DNA of 42,338 bases from positions 1 to 42,338 of the forward strand of contig JAAUUB010000010.1 in NCBI GenBank assembly GCA_012031215.1. Reading direction: 5' to 3'. The notes under the pieces were generated by a model that saw nothing but the letters and a program-made list of their open reading frames with translations, was not told where the DNA came from and searched no databases. The translations under genes and the position numbers were made by a program. Source of the stretch: Microscillaceae bacterium (GTDB lineage: Bacteria > Bacteroidota > Bacteroidia > Cytophagales > Microscillaceae). This document shows positions 18,444-26,920 of this stretch, one piece after another (position 1 is the stretch's first letter; every line of letters begins with the position of its first letter).

Positions 18444-19064
18444 ATGGCATTGCAAACACAGGCCCTCATTACACCGGCCCGTCTGGAAAAGGCCCTTACT
18501 TACGACGAATACCGGCAACTGGTGGACGAGCTCCTGGCCCAAAACCGGGCTACGGGCGATTTTATGAATAACAGTGAAGATATTTTGCACTATTCAAAAA
18601 TGAATGTGCAAAGAATGAGCCGCTGGGACAAGACCCTGCAACTTGCCGAGGATACTATCGAGGCCCTGCATCAGGTAAAAACCCCGATGACCTGGCTGGT
18701 GCTCACAGAAGGCTGGTGTGGGGATGCGGCTCAGAATATCCCGGTTTTGGTGAAAATGGCTGAACTGAACCCCCTCATTGAAATAAAATTTTTGCTTCGT
18801 GATGAAAACCTGGACATCATGGATGCCTACCTGAGCAATGGGGGGCGGGGTATTCCCAAAATGATTGTGCTCCAAAGCGAAACCCTGGAAGTCCTGGCCC
18901 AATGGGGGCCACGCCCGGAAGGCGCACAGGCCCTGGTAAATGCCCACAAGCAAAACCCCGAAAGTGATTATAAAACCTTTGTAGAAAAACTGCACAAGTG
19001 GTATGCCCAAGACAAAACGGCGCAGATTCAGGCCGAAGTGAGGGCTTTGCTCCAAAGCTTCTAA
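18444..19064 (+). CDS. Thioredoxin-fold family protein
   Basis: A 206-residue cytoplasmic protein. A helical N-terminal region (about 1-75, with YRQLVDELLAQNRATGDF) leads into a thioredoxin-like domain: WLVLTEGWCGDAAQNIPVL near 88-107 and GGRGIPKMIVL near 133-143, where the cis-proline is Pro139. The active site is WCGD, not CxxC, so only one cysteine occupies the redox position; such proteins in Bacillota and Bacteroidota are called thioredoxin family proteins, with possible thiol-transfer or bacillithiol-type roles. ATG 18444 is chosen over an upstream TTG. A strong terminator follows directly. Confidence 0.85.
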   Translation: MALQTQALITPARLEKALTYDEYRQLVDELLAQNRATGDFMNNSEDILHYSKMNVQRMSRWDKTLQLAEDTIEALHQVKTPMTWLVLTEGWCGDAAQNIPVLVKMAELNPLIEIKFLLRDENLDIMDAYLSNGGRGIPKMIVLQSETLEVLAQWGPRPEGAQALVNAHKQNPESDYKTFVEKLHKWYAQDKTAQIQAEVRALLQSF

Positions 19065-19071
19065 AAATAAA

Positions 19072-19110
19072 AACCGGCGGAAAATTGGCAAAGCCGCCGG
19101 TTCTTGTTTT
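19072..19110 (+). terminator. Strong intrinsic terminator
   Basis: AACCGGCGG (19072-19080) pairs with CCGCCGGTT (19094-19102) and is followed by a T-rich tract, directly after the thioredoxin-fold gene. Confidence 0.85.
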
Positions 19111-19278
19111 GTGGGCTTTTTTTTATTTAAAGGTCTCTTTGCTTGCATTTCTGCTTCTTCATTCGCCGGGATGGTTTTCTGCTGGTTTTTGTGAAAGCAA
19201 GCGTGCAGGGAATAGATTATCAGCGTGAAAATCATCATCCTACTATAAATAATCAAGCATACCTCAACACATTCCTTA

Positions 19279-19286
19279 TAATTTTG
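19279..19286 (+). promoter_or_regulatory. -7 box TAATTTTG for the FkbM gene
   Basis: An exact TAnnTTTG match, 21 bases upstream of ATG 19308. Confidence 0.5.
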
Positions 19287-19307
19287 TATTTTGAAAATTA
19301 GAACTCT

Positions 19308-20078
19308 ATGCGGCAGTGGCGAAAACTTCAAAATTATTTGTGGCTCAGGGTTTGCCAAAGGATTCACCCGCTGCCTACCGAATGTTTGGGCTCGGTGTAT
19401 GGGGGCTGGGTGATTCCCCAAGATTTGCTGCATCCGGAGGCTGTTTGCTGTCTGGCCGGAGCAGGTTTGGATATTTCCCTGGATGTGGCCATTGCCGAGA
19501 AATACCAAAGCCAGGTGTTTATCTTTGACCCTACGCCAAAAGCAAAAAGCCATTTTGAGGAATTATGTCAAAATATTTCTGAAGGAAGCCCCGCTTTTCT
19601 CAATCAAAAGGAAAGCTACGCCCTCAAAAAGGAAAATATAGCCCACCTGCATTTTGTTGAACTGGGCCTCTGGAACCAGTCTGGCCGACTAAAATTTTAC
19701 GAACCGGCCAATCCGGCCCACGTTTCGCACTCCGCCCTAAATATCCAAAAAACGGAAAAATATTTTGAAGCGGAGGTCATTCGCTTGCGCGAGTGGATGC
19801 AGGCCCAGCACCTGCCAAGCCTGGATTTGCTGAAGCTGGACATCGAGGGGGCGGAATACCAGGTGATTGACAGTGTTTTGGAAGACCGCCTGGACATCAA
19901 AGTGATTTGTGTGGAATTTGATGAAATCCATTTTCCTATGGACCGCCGCTATCTTTCCCGTATCTGGCAAAGGCTCAAGGCTTTGGAAAAAAATGGCTAT
20001 TCCATTGTTGCGCTGGATATGAACTACAATTTTACTTTTGTGAGGAAAGATGTGTATAAGACGCTGAAGAACAAGTAA
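19308..20078 (+). CDS. FkbM-family methyltransferase
   Basis: A 256-residue SAM-dependent methyltransferase, probably O-methylating a sugar or small molecule. The SAM-binding opening appears as LAGAGLDISLDVAIAEKY (about 49-66), with VFIFDPTPKAKSHFEEL after it, and the FkbM signature LKLDIEGAEYQVIDSVL near 184-200. The start of the domain follows the variant (GxGxDISFD) common in Bacteroidota surface-polysaccharide loci. No glycosyltransferases are adjacent, so the substrate remains open. Own promoter box; the next gene is about 180 bases downstream. Confidence 0.88.
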   Translation: MRQWRKLQNYLWLRVCQRIHPLPTECLGSVYGGWVIPQDLLHPEAVCCLAGAGLDISLDVAIAEKYQSQVFIFDPTPKAKSHFEELCQNISEGSPAFLNQKESYALKKENIAHLHFVELGLWNQSGRLKFYEPANPAHVSHSALNIQKTEKYFEAEVIRLREWMQAQHLPSLDLLKLDIEGAEYQVIDSVLEDRLDIKVICVEFDEIHFPMDRRYLSRIWQRLKALEKNGYSIVALDMNYNFTFVRKDVYKTLKNK

Positions 20079-20259
20079 GTCAAGTTTTTTGGGAGGCCCT
20101 CAAACCTAATTTGGCAGATTTCTGAAACTGTGCCTTGTATATCCCGCCAGTAAAAACCTCTTGGATGTAAAAAATTTACCAAAATCGCTTGGTTTAACAC
20201 TTATTTAAGACGGAAAGAGGCTAATTTCTATTTGTTTTGCTTCATTAAAATATTGGGAT

Positions 20260-22479
20260 ATGCGTTTAAGTCGGGCAATTTCTGCTTGTTTGATTTTTGG
20301 CCTGATGGCTTTCTTTTGTCCCTTTTTGACCGGGCAGGATCATTTCTCTGCTTATCAGTTGTCCATTCACAAAGCCAACCAAAGACCCGAAATAGATGGT
20401 TTCCTGGAAGAAGAAATCTGGCAGAAAGCTGAGAAAGCACATAGTTTTTACCAAAACTTCCCTTTTGACACCTCATTTGCCCTGACTAAGACCGAAGTGC
20501 AAATGGCCTATGATGCGCAATTTTTGTATCTGGCTTTTACTTGCTACGACGACTTGCCCGGTGATTATGTAGTGCAATCGCTGCGCCGCGATTTTGAAGG
20601 AGGGGTCAATGATTTTGTAACCATCTACCTGGATACCTTTGGAGATGGCACCAATGGTTTCTCATTTGGCATCACCCCCCTGGGTGTGGTAAGGGAAGCT
20701 TTAATTTTCAATGGGGTGGATTTAGACCCCACCTGGGACAACCGCTGGATAAGTGCCGCCCGGATTCAAACCGGAAAATGGACGGCTGAAATGGCTATTC
20801 CCTTCAGCACCCTGCGCTATAAGCCTAATGAATCAAACTGGAAAGTAAATTTTGCCCGTATTGACCTTAAGCGCAATGAAACCTCCACCTGGGTGCCTGT
20901 TCCGCGTAATTTTCGGGTTACTACCCTTTCTTTTACCGGCGATATCATCTGGCCGGAAGCGCCCCCCAAACCGGGCCTGAACATGGCCCTCATCCCTTAT
21001 GTGAGTGGACAGGCCACCCGCAACTACCTGGATGGCTCGCCCACAGACTACAGGGCCAATCTGGGCGGGGATGCCAAAATTGCAGTCAGTGCTTCACTCA
21101 ATCTGGATTTGACCTTCAATCCTGATTTTTCGCAGGTAGAGGTGGACCAGCAGGTAACGAACCTCGACCGTTTCGAGATTTTTTTCCCGGAGCGGCGGCA
21201 GTTTTTTATCGAAAACAGTGATTTATTTTCCCGCTTTGGTTTCAGTCGGATTCGTCCTTTTTTCTCGCGGCGTATTGGGATTGGGCGCGACACCACCACG
21301 GGGCAAATCGTGCAAAACCCCATTATTTATGGGGCCCGGCTGAGTGGCAAAGTTAATAAAAACTGGCGCATTGGCATGCTCAATATGCAAACGGCGCGGG
21401 ACCCCGAAGCGGGCATTGAGGGCCAAAACTATACGGTGGCCGCCGTGCAGCGGCAGGTATTTGGGCGTTCCAACATTGGGGCCATTTTTGTCAATCGACA
21501 GCGCACTTCGTCCGGCACTCAGGATTTTAATCTGGGCATCGCTGATTTTAACCGGGTCATTGGCCTGGATTACAATCTCTTGTCCAAAGACAATCGCTGG
21601 AATGGGAAATTTTTTTACCATCAGGTGCTCACCCCGGAGCAACACCGCCAACAATATGCCCATGCTTCGTTTTTGCGCTATTCTACCCGCAAGCTGGAAG
21701 TGATGTGGAACCACGAATATGTGGGGCGCAACTATGAGGCCGAAACGGGCTTTGTGCCCCGGCGCAACCACTGGCGACTGGAACCTTTTCTCCGGTACAG
21801 CTTTTTTCCACGCCGCCCCAAGAGCCCCATTAATAACCACGGCCCTCAGCTTTATACCAATTTGTATTGGGATACCCAAGGCCAGCTAACCGACCGTTCG
21901 GTAGAGCTGGGCTACGAAATCAATTTTGCCAGTACGGCCAGCGCGGGGGCCTATCTAAACCAAAATTTTGTGCGGCTTTTTTCTGATTTTGACCCTACCA
22001 ATACCGATGGTCTGCCCCTGCTATCCGGTACTACCTACGAAAATTTCCGCTTCGCCACATTTTATCAGTCCAATAACCGGGCTCGCTTCACCTATTTTGG
22101 GCAGATCAATCTGGGGAGCTATTTTAATGGCAATATACTGGGGCTTACTACCATTTTAACTTACCGCATTCAGCCTTTTGGCAGTGTGTCTTTGCGAATT
22201 GACCATAACGAAATCCGCCTTCCCGAACCTTATGCCGATGCCACTTTTTGGTTGATTGGGCCTCGCTTTGATTTTGCCTTTACCCGAAGTTTGTTTTTTA
22301 GCCTGTTCACCCAATACAACAATCAGGTGAACAATATCAATGTAAATGCTCGCCTGCAGTGGCGTTTTCAGCCCGTATCCGATTTGTTTGTGGTCTATTC
22401 GGATAATTATTTTCCTGAAAACCTAAAAGTGAAAAACCGGGCTTTGGTAGTCAAAATCACTTATTGGTTCAACACCTGA
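20260..22479 (+). CDS. DUF5916 protein with carbohydrate-binding CBM9-like domain, probable outer-membrane beta-barrel
   Basis: A 739-residue exported protein. It has a signal peptide (about 1-26), then a family 9 carbohydrate-binding-like domain from about 35 to 220 (PEIDGFLEEEIWQKAEKA, then DFVTIYLDTFGDGTNGFSF), and then the DUF5916 region with the characteristic VEVDQQVTNLDRFEIFFPERR near 291-311 and FFIENSDLF. The rest alternates hydrophobic and polar residues as in outer-membrane strands and ends YWFNT, with an aromatic at the third-last position. Members are widespread in Bacteroidota with no agreed function; a role in binding or importing a polymer is plausible. The gene is monocistronic and followed by a bidirectional terminator. 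Confidence 0.88.
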   Translation: MRLSRAISACLIFGLMAFFCPFLTGQDHFSAYQLSIHKANQRPEIDGFLEEEIWQKAEKAHSFYQNFPFDTSFALTKTEVQMAYDAQFLYLAFTCYDDLPGDYVVQSLRRDFEGGVNDFVTIYLDTFGDGTNGFSFGITPLGVVREALIFNGVDLDPTWDNRWISAARIQTGKWTAEMAIPFSTLRYKPNESNWKVNFARIDLKRNETSTWVPVPRNFRVTTLSFTGDIIWPEAPPKPGLNMALIPYVSGQATRNYLDGSPTDYRANLGGDAKIAVSASLNLDLTFNPDFSQVEVDQQVTNLDRFEIFFPERRQFFIENSDLFSRFGFSRIRPFFSRRIGIGRDTTTGQIVQNPIIYGARLSGKVNKNWRIGMLNMQTARDPEAGIEGQNYTVAAVQRQVFGRSNIGAIFVNRQRTSSGTQDFNLGIADFNRVIGLDYNLLSKDNRWNGKFFYHQVLTPEQHRQQYAHASFLRYSTRKLEVMWNHEYVGRNYEAETGFVPRRNHWRLEPFLRYSFFPRRPKSPINNHGPQLYTNLYWDTQGQLTDRSVELGYEINFASTASAGAYLNQNFVRLFSDFDPTNTDGLPLLSGTTYENFRFATFYQSNNRARFTYFGQINLGSYFNGNILGLTTILTYRIQPFGSVSLRIDHNEIRLPEPYADATFWLIGPRFDFAFTRSLFFSLFTQYNNQVNNINVNARLQWRFQPVSDLFVVYSDNYFPENLKVKNRALVVKITYWFNT

Positions 22480-22515
22480 ACCGGTGCGAGGTGCTTGTTT
22501 TTTGGCAGGCTGCAT

Positions 22516-22549
22516 AAAAAAAGCCCAAACCGGACTGGTCTGGGCTTTT
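22516..22549. terminator. Bidirectional terminator
   Basis: AAAAGCCCA pairs with TGGGCTTTT around a 13-base loop that itself can pair (CCGG region). A and T runs on both sides let it serve both the DUF5916 gene and the convergent citrate synthase gene. Confidence 0.85.
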
Positions 22550-22571
22550 GAGGCTTTTACAAAGTCATTGC

Positions 22572-23863
22572 TCAGGAAGCGCGGTCGCTCATTGGCACAT
22601 AGCTTCTCGTATTGGCTCCTGTGTAAATCTGACGCGGGCGGCCAATGGGCTGTTTTTCTTTGCGCATCTCTAGCCATTGGGCTATCCAGCCCGGCAGGCG
22701 GCCCAGGGCAAACATCACCGTAAACATATCCGTTGGGATGCCGATGGCCCGGTAGATGATACCGGAATAAAAATCTACGTTCGGATATAATTTTCGCTCA
22801 ATGAAATAGCTATCGCTGAGGGCGGCTTCTTCCAGTTTTTTGGCTATCTCGAGGGTTTGGTCATGAATACCCAGCTTATTGAGTACCTTGTCGCAGGCTA
22901 CTTTGATGATTTTGGCCCGGGGGTCGAAATTTTTATACACCCGGTGGCCAAAGCCCATCAAGCGAAAGGGGTCATCCTTGTCCTTGGCTTTGTTGAGGAA
23001 TTTTTCAACCCCGCCGCCATCGGCTTTGATTTCTTCGAGCATTTCAATGACCTGTTGGTTGGCTCCGCCGTGGAGGGGCCCCAAAGCGAGCTAATCCCCG
23101 CCGATACTGCCGAATAAAGGCTCACTTGTGATGAACCGGCCAGGCGGACGGTAGAAGTGGAGCAATTTTGCTCATGGTCGGCATGCAAAATCAGGAGTTT
23201 TTCCAGGGCATCTTCTACATCCGGCTGCACTTCATATTCGGCAACAGGGAGCGCAAACATCATGTGCAGGAAATTGGCGCAGTAGTTAAGGCTGTTTTTG
23301 GGATAATTGACCGGATGCCCCATAGAATTTTTATAAGCCCAGGCGGCCAGGGTAGGCATTTTGGCCATCAGGCGATAAATGCGCAGGTTGGTTAGGTCAT
23401 CATCGAGGTTAGGGTCTATGGCCCCGGGATAGAAGGTAGCCAGGGCCGAGGCCAGGGCCGCCATTACACCCATAGGGTGGGCATTTACCGGAAATCCGTC
23501 AAAAATTTTACGCATATCCTCATTGACCAGCGTACGGCGGCGGATATTATTGCTAAACACATCTAATTGCTCCTGAGTGGGCAGTTCCCCATAGATAAGT
23601 AAATAAGAAACTTCCAGAAAGGTAGATTTTTCGGCCAGCTCGGCAATGTCGTAGCCCCTATAGCGCAATATCCCCAGGTCTCCATCCAGAAAAGTGATGG
23701 CACTCAGGGTGGCACCTGTGTTTTTGTAGCCCGAATCAAGGGTGATATAGCCAGTTTCGGCGCGTAGATTGTTGATATCGATGGCTTTTTCACCCTCCGT
23801 ACCCACTATCACAGGTAGGCGGTAGGATTTACCATCCAAGATGATTTCGGCAAACTCAGACAT
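22572..23863 (-). CDS. gltA: Citrate synthase (frameshifted)
   Basis: Condenses acetyl-CoA with oxaloacetate to open the TCA cycle. About 430 residues once restored, the size of bacterial type II (hexameric) enzymes. Visible motifs: [20 protein letters not shown], then [16 protein letters not shown] with the first active-site histidine, and [14 protein letters not shown] with the second histidine and binding arginine. One base is missing at GGGGCCCC (23075-23082); restoring it gives [12 protein letters not shown]. An essential, strongly conserved enzyme in a normal setting, so the break is most likely a sequence error. Upstream are a TAnnTTTG box and a palindrome. Confidence 0.95.
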
Positions 23864-23938
23864 ATATTCAATAATTTAGAGAGATGAAAAATAAAGCAAA
23901 GGCAAACAACGTTAGAGCGAAATTACGCAAAATTGGAT

Positions 23939-23950
23939 AATTTGCAAATT
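23939..23950. promoter_or_regulatory. Palindrome AATTTGCAAATT in the citrate synthase leader
   Basis: A perfect 12-bp palindrome between the -7 box at 23976 and the start codon, about 30 bases downstream of the expected transcript start. It is a possible operator, but short AT palindromes also occur by chance. Confidence 0.3.
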
Positions 23951-23975
23951 TGAGTTCAATCATCCTTTTTGTTGG

Positions 23976-23983
23976 CAAAAATA
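23976..23983 (-). promoter_or_regulatory. -7 box TATTTTTG for citrate synthase
   Basis: An exact TAnnTTTG match on the minus strand, 113 bases upstream of the citrate synthase ATG at 23863. Confidence 0.4.
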
Positions 23984-24025
23984 CGTATTTCAGGCACTTT
24001 CTGGGTCCAAAAGCCGACAAGGGGG

Positions 24026-24706
24026 CTAAAAAAAGTTACCACTGGCCAGGTATTCCAAAAAATTAGGCACAACAGAAGGATATACTGCTATGGCAAACAG
24101 AATGCCGTATAAAGCTCCATAAAGGTGGGCATCGTGGGCTATGCCACCGCCACCTTCGCCAAGCCGGTCCATGTATGCCGAATAAAAAAGATACAAAGCC
24201 CCAAATATGAACCCAGGCAGCATGACCGGCACAAAAAATAGACCTACCTTCATTCCGGGGTTAAAAAGTATGCCAGCCAGCAAAACCGCCGAAATAGCCC
24301 CCGAAGCCCCCAGTGAGTTGGCCAGGCGGTGATGATTATTAAGATAGCGCCAATAGCGGGGAATTTCTGAAACCACCAGGGCCGAAAGGTAAAAAAAGAG
24401 ATAGAGCATATAACCGGCCGGCCCCAAGAGAATGGCAAAATTCGTTTCTATCAGGGTGCCAAAATAATAGAGGGTTATCATATTGAAAGCCAGGTGCATG
24501 TAGCCCTCGTGGATGAAACCTGAACTCAGGAAGCGGTAATATTCTCGCCGGTTCTTGACATAATAGGGGTTGAACACCCAGCGCATCTTTAGCTCCGGGT
24601 TTTGCTCGGCATATAGGCTGGCCACGGTTGTTGCCAAAATAATCAAGCCCGTAAGGCTCACATGCTCGGTCGTAAAACTGATTCCTAATAATAAAACCTC
24701 GGACAT
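24026..24706 (-). CDS. Rhomboid-family intramembrane serine protease
   Basis: A 226-residue protein with about six membrane helices that would cleave other membrane proteins within the bilayer. The catalytic serine lies in the loop-helix motif GASGA (Ser135) and the histidine in AHLYGALYG (His194). The conserved early region FLSSGFIHEGYMHLAFNM (about 59-76) supplies the other family residues. It starts six bases after the polyprenyl synthase stop codon, so the two genes are almost certainly co-transcribed. The protein lacks any extra domain, and its substrate is unknown. Confidence 0.92.
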   Translation of the reverse strand: MSEVLLLGISFTTEHVSLTGLIILATTVASLYAEQNPELKMRWVFNPYYVKNRREYYRFLSSGFIHEGYMHLAFNMITLYYFGTLIETNFAILLGPAGYMLYLFFYLSALVVSEIPRYWRYLNNHHRLANSLGASGAISAVLLAGILFNPGMKVGLFFVPVMLPGFIFGALYLFYSAYMDRLGEGGGGIAHDAHLYGALYGILFAIAVYPSVVPNFLEYLASGNFF

Positions 24707-24712
24707 ATACGG

Positions 24713-25679
24713 TTAATTTTCTCTTTGAATGAGGGCGTTGGTAAACTGGGCCAGCAATGCTTTGCGGTCTTCACGGGCTTCTATTTGTTCTAAAAGCGCA
24801 AAGCCTTGGTCAAAATAATGGTTCATAGCCTCTTCACAATGGCTGCCAATTCCTAACTGATTGTAAATATAAGTAATCTCACGCACTTTTTCGGCTTTGT
24901 CATAGGTTTTTACTTCCAGCCATTGACGCAGCCGGGCCCTTGTTTCACCTTTGCTGAGCTCGAGAGCTTTCAGGAGCAAAAAAGTTTTTTTGTTGGCAAT
25001 GATGTCGCCTCCCACTTGCTTGCCAAACTTATCCGCATCCGCATATACATCCAGCCAATCATCTTTGAGCTGAAATCCGATGCCGATATTTTCGCCAAAA
25101 GCCCGCAAAGCCTGGCAAGTTTTTGTGTCGGCTCCGGCCAAGCACCCGCCCAACTCCAGGGCAAAGCCCAGCAAACGCGTTGAGGCGAATCATCTCGATA
25201 TACTCCCCTTCACTTACCGCTTCTCTCTGCTCAAAGTTCATGTCCAGTTGTTGCCCCTCACAAACCTCAGCCGCACAACGGTTAAAAGACCGCAAAACCT
25301 CTAGCAGTCGGTTGGGGGCGGCCTCCAGCATGAGCTCATACGCTTTAACCAACATTACATCGCCGGAGAGAATGGCGATATTGGTATTCCATTTTTCGTG
25401 TACGGTAGGCTGGCCCCGGCGCAGGGGGGCGCAATCCATGATGTCGTCGTGCATCAGGGTAAAATTATGAAAGACCTCTACCCCTACTGCGGGTGCCAGG
25501 GCTTTCTTCCAATCGTCGGCAAACAATTGATAGGCCATCAATACGAGCAAAGGCCGCATCCGTTTTCCGCCCAAATCCATGAGGTAGCGAATCGGTTCAT
25601 AAAGTTCGGCAGGGTGCTGGCCAAATGATTGCTGATGGATAAATTGCTCTATTTCGGCTTTTAAGGCAGCTATATTCAT
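24713..25679 (-). CDS. Polyprenyl diphosphate synthase (frameshifted)
   Basis: An isoprenyl chain-elongating enzyme of about 323 residues once restored; chain length cannot be settled here, but farnesyl or geranylgeranyl diphosphate synthase is likely. The first aspartate-rich motif DDIMD (78-82) and following RRGQPTVHEKW are intact, as are the second motif DDWLD and GGKRMRP near 38-44. The frame breaks around 25171-25182, where the expected MIRLKTAVLLGFALELGG is shortened by about five bases. ATG 25679 (MNIAALKAEIEQF) has a TAnnTTTG box 21 bases upstream. Operon with the rhomboid gene. Confidence 0.92.
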
Positions 25680-25699
25680 ATATACAAAAGATATGGCCA

Positions 25700-25707
25700 C
25701 AAAAATA
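25700..25707 (-). promoter_or_regulatory. -7 box TATTTTTG for the polyprenyl synthase / rhomboid operon
   Basis: An exact TAnnTTTG match on the minus strand, 21 bases upstream of ATG 25679. TTTG occurs about 11 bases further upstream. Confidence 0.55.
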
Positions 25708-25745
25708 GTATTTCGCAGCAAAAACATGGTTTGAACCGGGCTAAT

Positions 25746-26711
25746 TTATGCGCTGCCTCCCTCTTTGGATTTTACCGGGCCGGAAGTACGCATCCGCACC
25801 AGGTTTTTGAGCAAATCAAACCAAAGTGGAGCCCCAAAACTGATGGCAATAGCCGTAAGAAACCATCCCAGCAGGGAAATGCCAAAGGTGTAAACAGAGG
25901 AAAAAAGTATTTGTACTTTTTCCTGGCTCCAACCCATTCCCAGCAGGGCCTGGGTTTGGGTAGCTTCTTTTACCAGGGTTTGCATTTCGCGCCGGAGCGT
26001 ATCCATCCGGCCTTTGTATAATGAATCCTCTTTGGGCACTTCCGCCGTCCGTACCCCTGGGCCGACGGGGGCCAACTGCAAGAACCGAGAGGCCTGTTGC
26101 AGTATTTCGGCCTGGGCCTGGGGGTCGCGGGCCAACTGCTTCACCATCTCGAAGCTATCGGCATTGAAAATTACGCTCAATCCAAAGCCCAGTGCCAATA
26201 ATATTTTTTTTACCCTTCGCTGATACCAGCCTGAGGCGCGGTCCATCACTGAATCATACCATTCGTGCATCTCTCTTTGAAAGCGGTCGAGGCTATCACC
26301 TGTTTGGGTGATAAATGAAAAAAACAGGCGACGGGTCTGGCTCCTTTCATCAGGAAACAACTGGATGATTTTTTCTTCTATTTCGGAAAATGTGGCCCGG
26401 TAGTTTTTCCCACTCGTCAAAATATCCACCAATATCTTGGCAAAAATTTCTCGATTCAGGTAAGAGGGTAAGGGGCGGACTTTTCCCTTAATGGTCATTT
26501 TTTTGAACAAGGGATGGGCAAAAAAGGCTTCTGCCAGATGGTCGTTCTTGCCCAAATCGCCCAGCATGGTTTCTATGGCCAGGCGCAAATTTCGCCCCCG
26601 GGCATTGAGCAGCATCATAACCCACTCATTTACGACGGTGGCCAGAAGACTCAAAAGCAGATACACAAAGACAATTCCGATGACAACCGCTAAGACATCA
26701 AAACCGGGCAT
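25746..26711 (-). CDS. Membrane protein of unknown function
   Basis: A 321-residue protein. A hydrophobic helix at about 6-28 (VVIGIVFVYLLLSLLATVVN) is followed by a cytoplasmic-looking charged region with LNARGRNLRLAIETMLGD, then a hydrophobic stretch near 170-182 (ILLALGFGLSVIFNADS), a charged periplasmic-type segment, and two C-terminal hydrophobic segments ending GAPLWFDLLKNLVRMR. I have seen similar proteins in Bacteroidota genomes annotated only as hypothetical; the FNADS and GAPLWFDLL motifs look conserved. It has its own promoter box and is divergent from the HtrA gene. Confidence 0.75.
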   Translation of the reverse strand: MPGFDVLAVVIGIVFVYLLLSLLATVVNEWVMMLLNARGRNLRLAIETMLGDLGKNDHLAEAFFAHPLFKKMTIKGKVRPLPSYLNREIFAKILVDILTSGKNYRATFSEIEEKIIQLFPDERSQTRRLFFSFITQTGDSLDRFQREMHEWYDSVMDRASGWYQRRVKKILLALGFGLSVIFNADSFEMVKQLARDPQAQAEILQQASRFLQLAPVGPGVRTAEVPKEDSLYKGRMDTLRREMQTLVKEATQTQALLGMGWSQEKVQILFSSVYTFGISLLGWFLTAIAISFGAPLWFDLLKNLVRMRTSGPVKSKEGGSA

Positions 26712-26779
26712 ATTTTCTCAAAATTTACCTTTCAATGGGCCACAAGTTAGGAAAGAATTCAGAAAATGCCGCCAGGCTT

Positions 26780-26787
26780 CAAAAATA
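26780..26787 (-). promoter_or_regulatory. -7 box TATTTTTG for the membrane protein
   Basis: An exact TAnnTTTG match on the minus strand, 69 bases upstream of ATG 26711. Confidence 0.45.
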
Positions 26788-26866
26788 TTACGCCAAAAGC
26801 CACCCCTATACCCCAGAACTACTTAAACTGTATGACTGAGTATAGGACTTTTCTTTTGCTTTTGTT

Positions 26867-26874
26867 TATTTTTG
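26867..26874 (+). promoter_or_regulatory. -7 box TATTTTTG for the HtrA protease
   Basis: An exact TAnnTTTG match, 47 bases upstream of ATG 26921. Several TTTG copies lie just upstream. Confidence 0.5.
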
Positions 26875-26920
26875 TGTTTTTGAAATTAATCGTTCATTAT
26901 CGCCCAAAACTGATAGTAAA

